Assembly (NCBI GenBank): GCA_018895795.1
Contig: JAHINZ010000012.1
Location: 1 to 5,998 of the forward strand
Length of the DNA: 5,998 nt
Source: Alphaproteobacteria bacterium
GTDB lineage: Bacteria; Pseudomonadota; Alphaproteobacteria; Caulobacterales; Caulobacteraceae
Direction of reading: 5' to 3'
The position numbers and the translations under genes are program-made. The notes beneath the pieces are model-generated. The model had not been told where the DNA came from. It saw only the letters and a list, made by a program, of their open reading frames with translations, and ran no database searches. Shown here in pieces: positions 5,730 to 5,998 of this stretch. Within the stretch, counting starts at the first letter, position 1, and every line of letters starts with the position of its first letter.

Positions 5730-5998
5730 TCCGGCGCGGGCCGACCGTCCGCCAGAACCGTCCCCGTGTCCGCGGGGTTTGCGCAGGTCCGGTCGTTCAG
5801 GGAAAGTCGCGGAAGCAGACTCTCGGAATGGCGGTAGGGGGTGGGTTGTGGACGTCTCCCTCAGCAACACACTCTTGTCATCCCGGCCGTAGCGCAGCGG
5901 AGCGCCGGGATGACAAGGTTTTTGGTGGCCAGGTCCGGAGCCGAAAGGGAAGCGGACCTTTGGACCGTCCGCCCACGGTCGGGAGCGGAAACCGGGTC
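5730..5998. other. Non-coding stretch after the nested repeat
   Basis: I see no convincing gene in these 269 bases; the short open frames lack family resemblance and run into repeats. Apart from the REP-like palindrome at 5874-5917 there is a weak hairpin (CCCCG, 5762-5766, with CGGGG, 5773-5777) followed by TTT, and a GCGGAC / GTCCGC pair (5952-5957 and 5967-5972). The neighbouring gene on the right lies outside the window. Confidence 0.6.
5874..5917. repeat. REP-like palindrome
   Basis: Perfect 14-base arms (CTTGTCATCCCGGC, 5874-5887, and its complement, 5904-5917) enclose a 16-base loop. The TCATCCCGG ... CCGGGATGA pattern is a very common intergenic repeat in alphaproteobacteria. Five Ts follow shortly after the right arm (5919-5923), so in the plus direction it could also act as a terminator. 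The sequence at the loop/right-arm border, CAGCGGAGCG (5895-5904), is nearly identical to the centre of the repeats inside trmFO. Confidence 0.85.

Noticed and set aside
5610..5870. Minus-strand 86-residue open frame
   Set aside because: More than half of it is translated nested inverted repeat; such frames arise whenever this repeat type is read through.
5692..5892. Plus-strand 66-residue open frame
   Set aside because: It starts inside one repeat and ends in another, with no recognisable protein features or clear ribosome binding site.

Overview
The window is a GC-rich, densely coding stretch of a bacterial chromosome. Codon use, the protein families present and the intergenic palindromic repeats (for example the TCATCCCGG / CCGGGATGA type near the right end) suggest an alphaproteobacterium, most likely of the Caulobacteraceae. 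The taxonomic placement is inference; no rRNA or species-specific marker is present.

Layout, left to right. (1) The window opens inside trmFO (+ strand, 5' end cut off by the window edge), the folate/FAD-dependent tRNA m5U54 methyltransferase. It carries an unusual in-frame double repeat near its N-terminus. (2) After a 139-base gap with one strong hairpin comes an uncharacterised protein with four predicted membrane segments (+, 1582-2706). (3) A 238-base gap between convergent genes holds a nested inverted-repeat element (2745-2910). (4) On the minus strand lie a COG2907-type FAD-dependent oxidoreductase (5040-3697) and a DUF1365 protein (3700-2945), overlapping by 4 bases in a GTGA junction. 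(5) A 131-base divergent intergenic region separates these from a small DUF2177 membrane protein on the plus strand (5172-5573). (6) The last 425 bases contain no convincing gene but hold a second nested inverted-repeat element (5599-5729) and a simple REP-like palindrome (5874-5917).

How the genes work together. trmFO acts in tRNA modification and has no evident link to the rest. The FAD oxidoreductase, DUF1365 and DUF2177 families are commonly neighbours in proteobacteria, often with a cyclopropane-fatty-acid-synthase-like methylase and an ECF sigma factor/anti-sigma pair of the RpoE-ChrR type. That makes membrane-lipid modification under oxidative or singlet-oxygen stress the best guess for this divergent group. 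Here the methylase and the sigma/anti-sigma genes are not in view: the minus-strand pair ends at a repeat element and the plus-strand gene is followed by repeats.

The most unusual observation is the insertion in trmFO: two 29-base near-identical copies on a 36-base (12-codon) pitch, each with complementary ends. Their central motif (CAGCGAAGCG) is almost the same as the loop of the REP palindrome at the other end of the window (CAGCGGAGCG). This suggests an intergenic palindromic repeat that has invaded, and is translated within, a conserved tRNA-modification enzyme.
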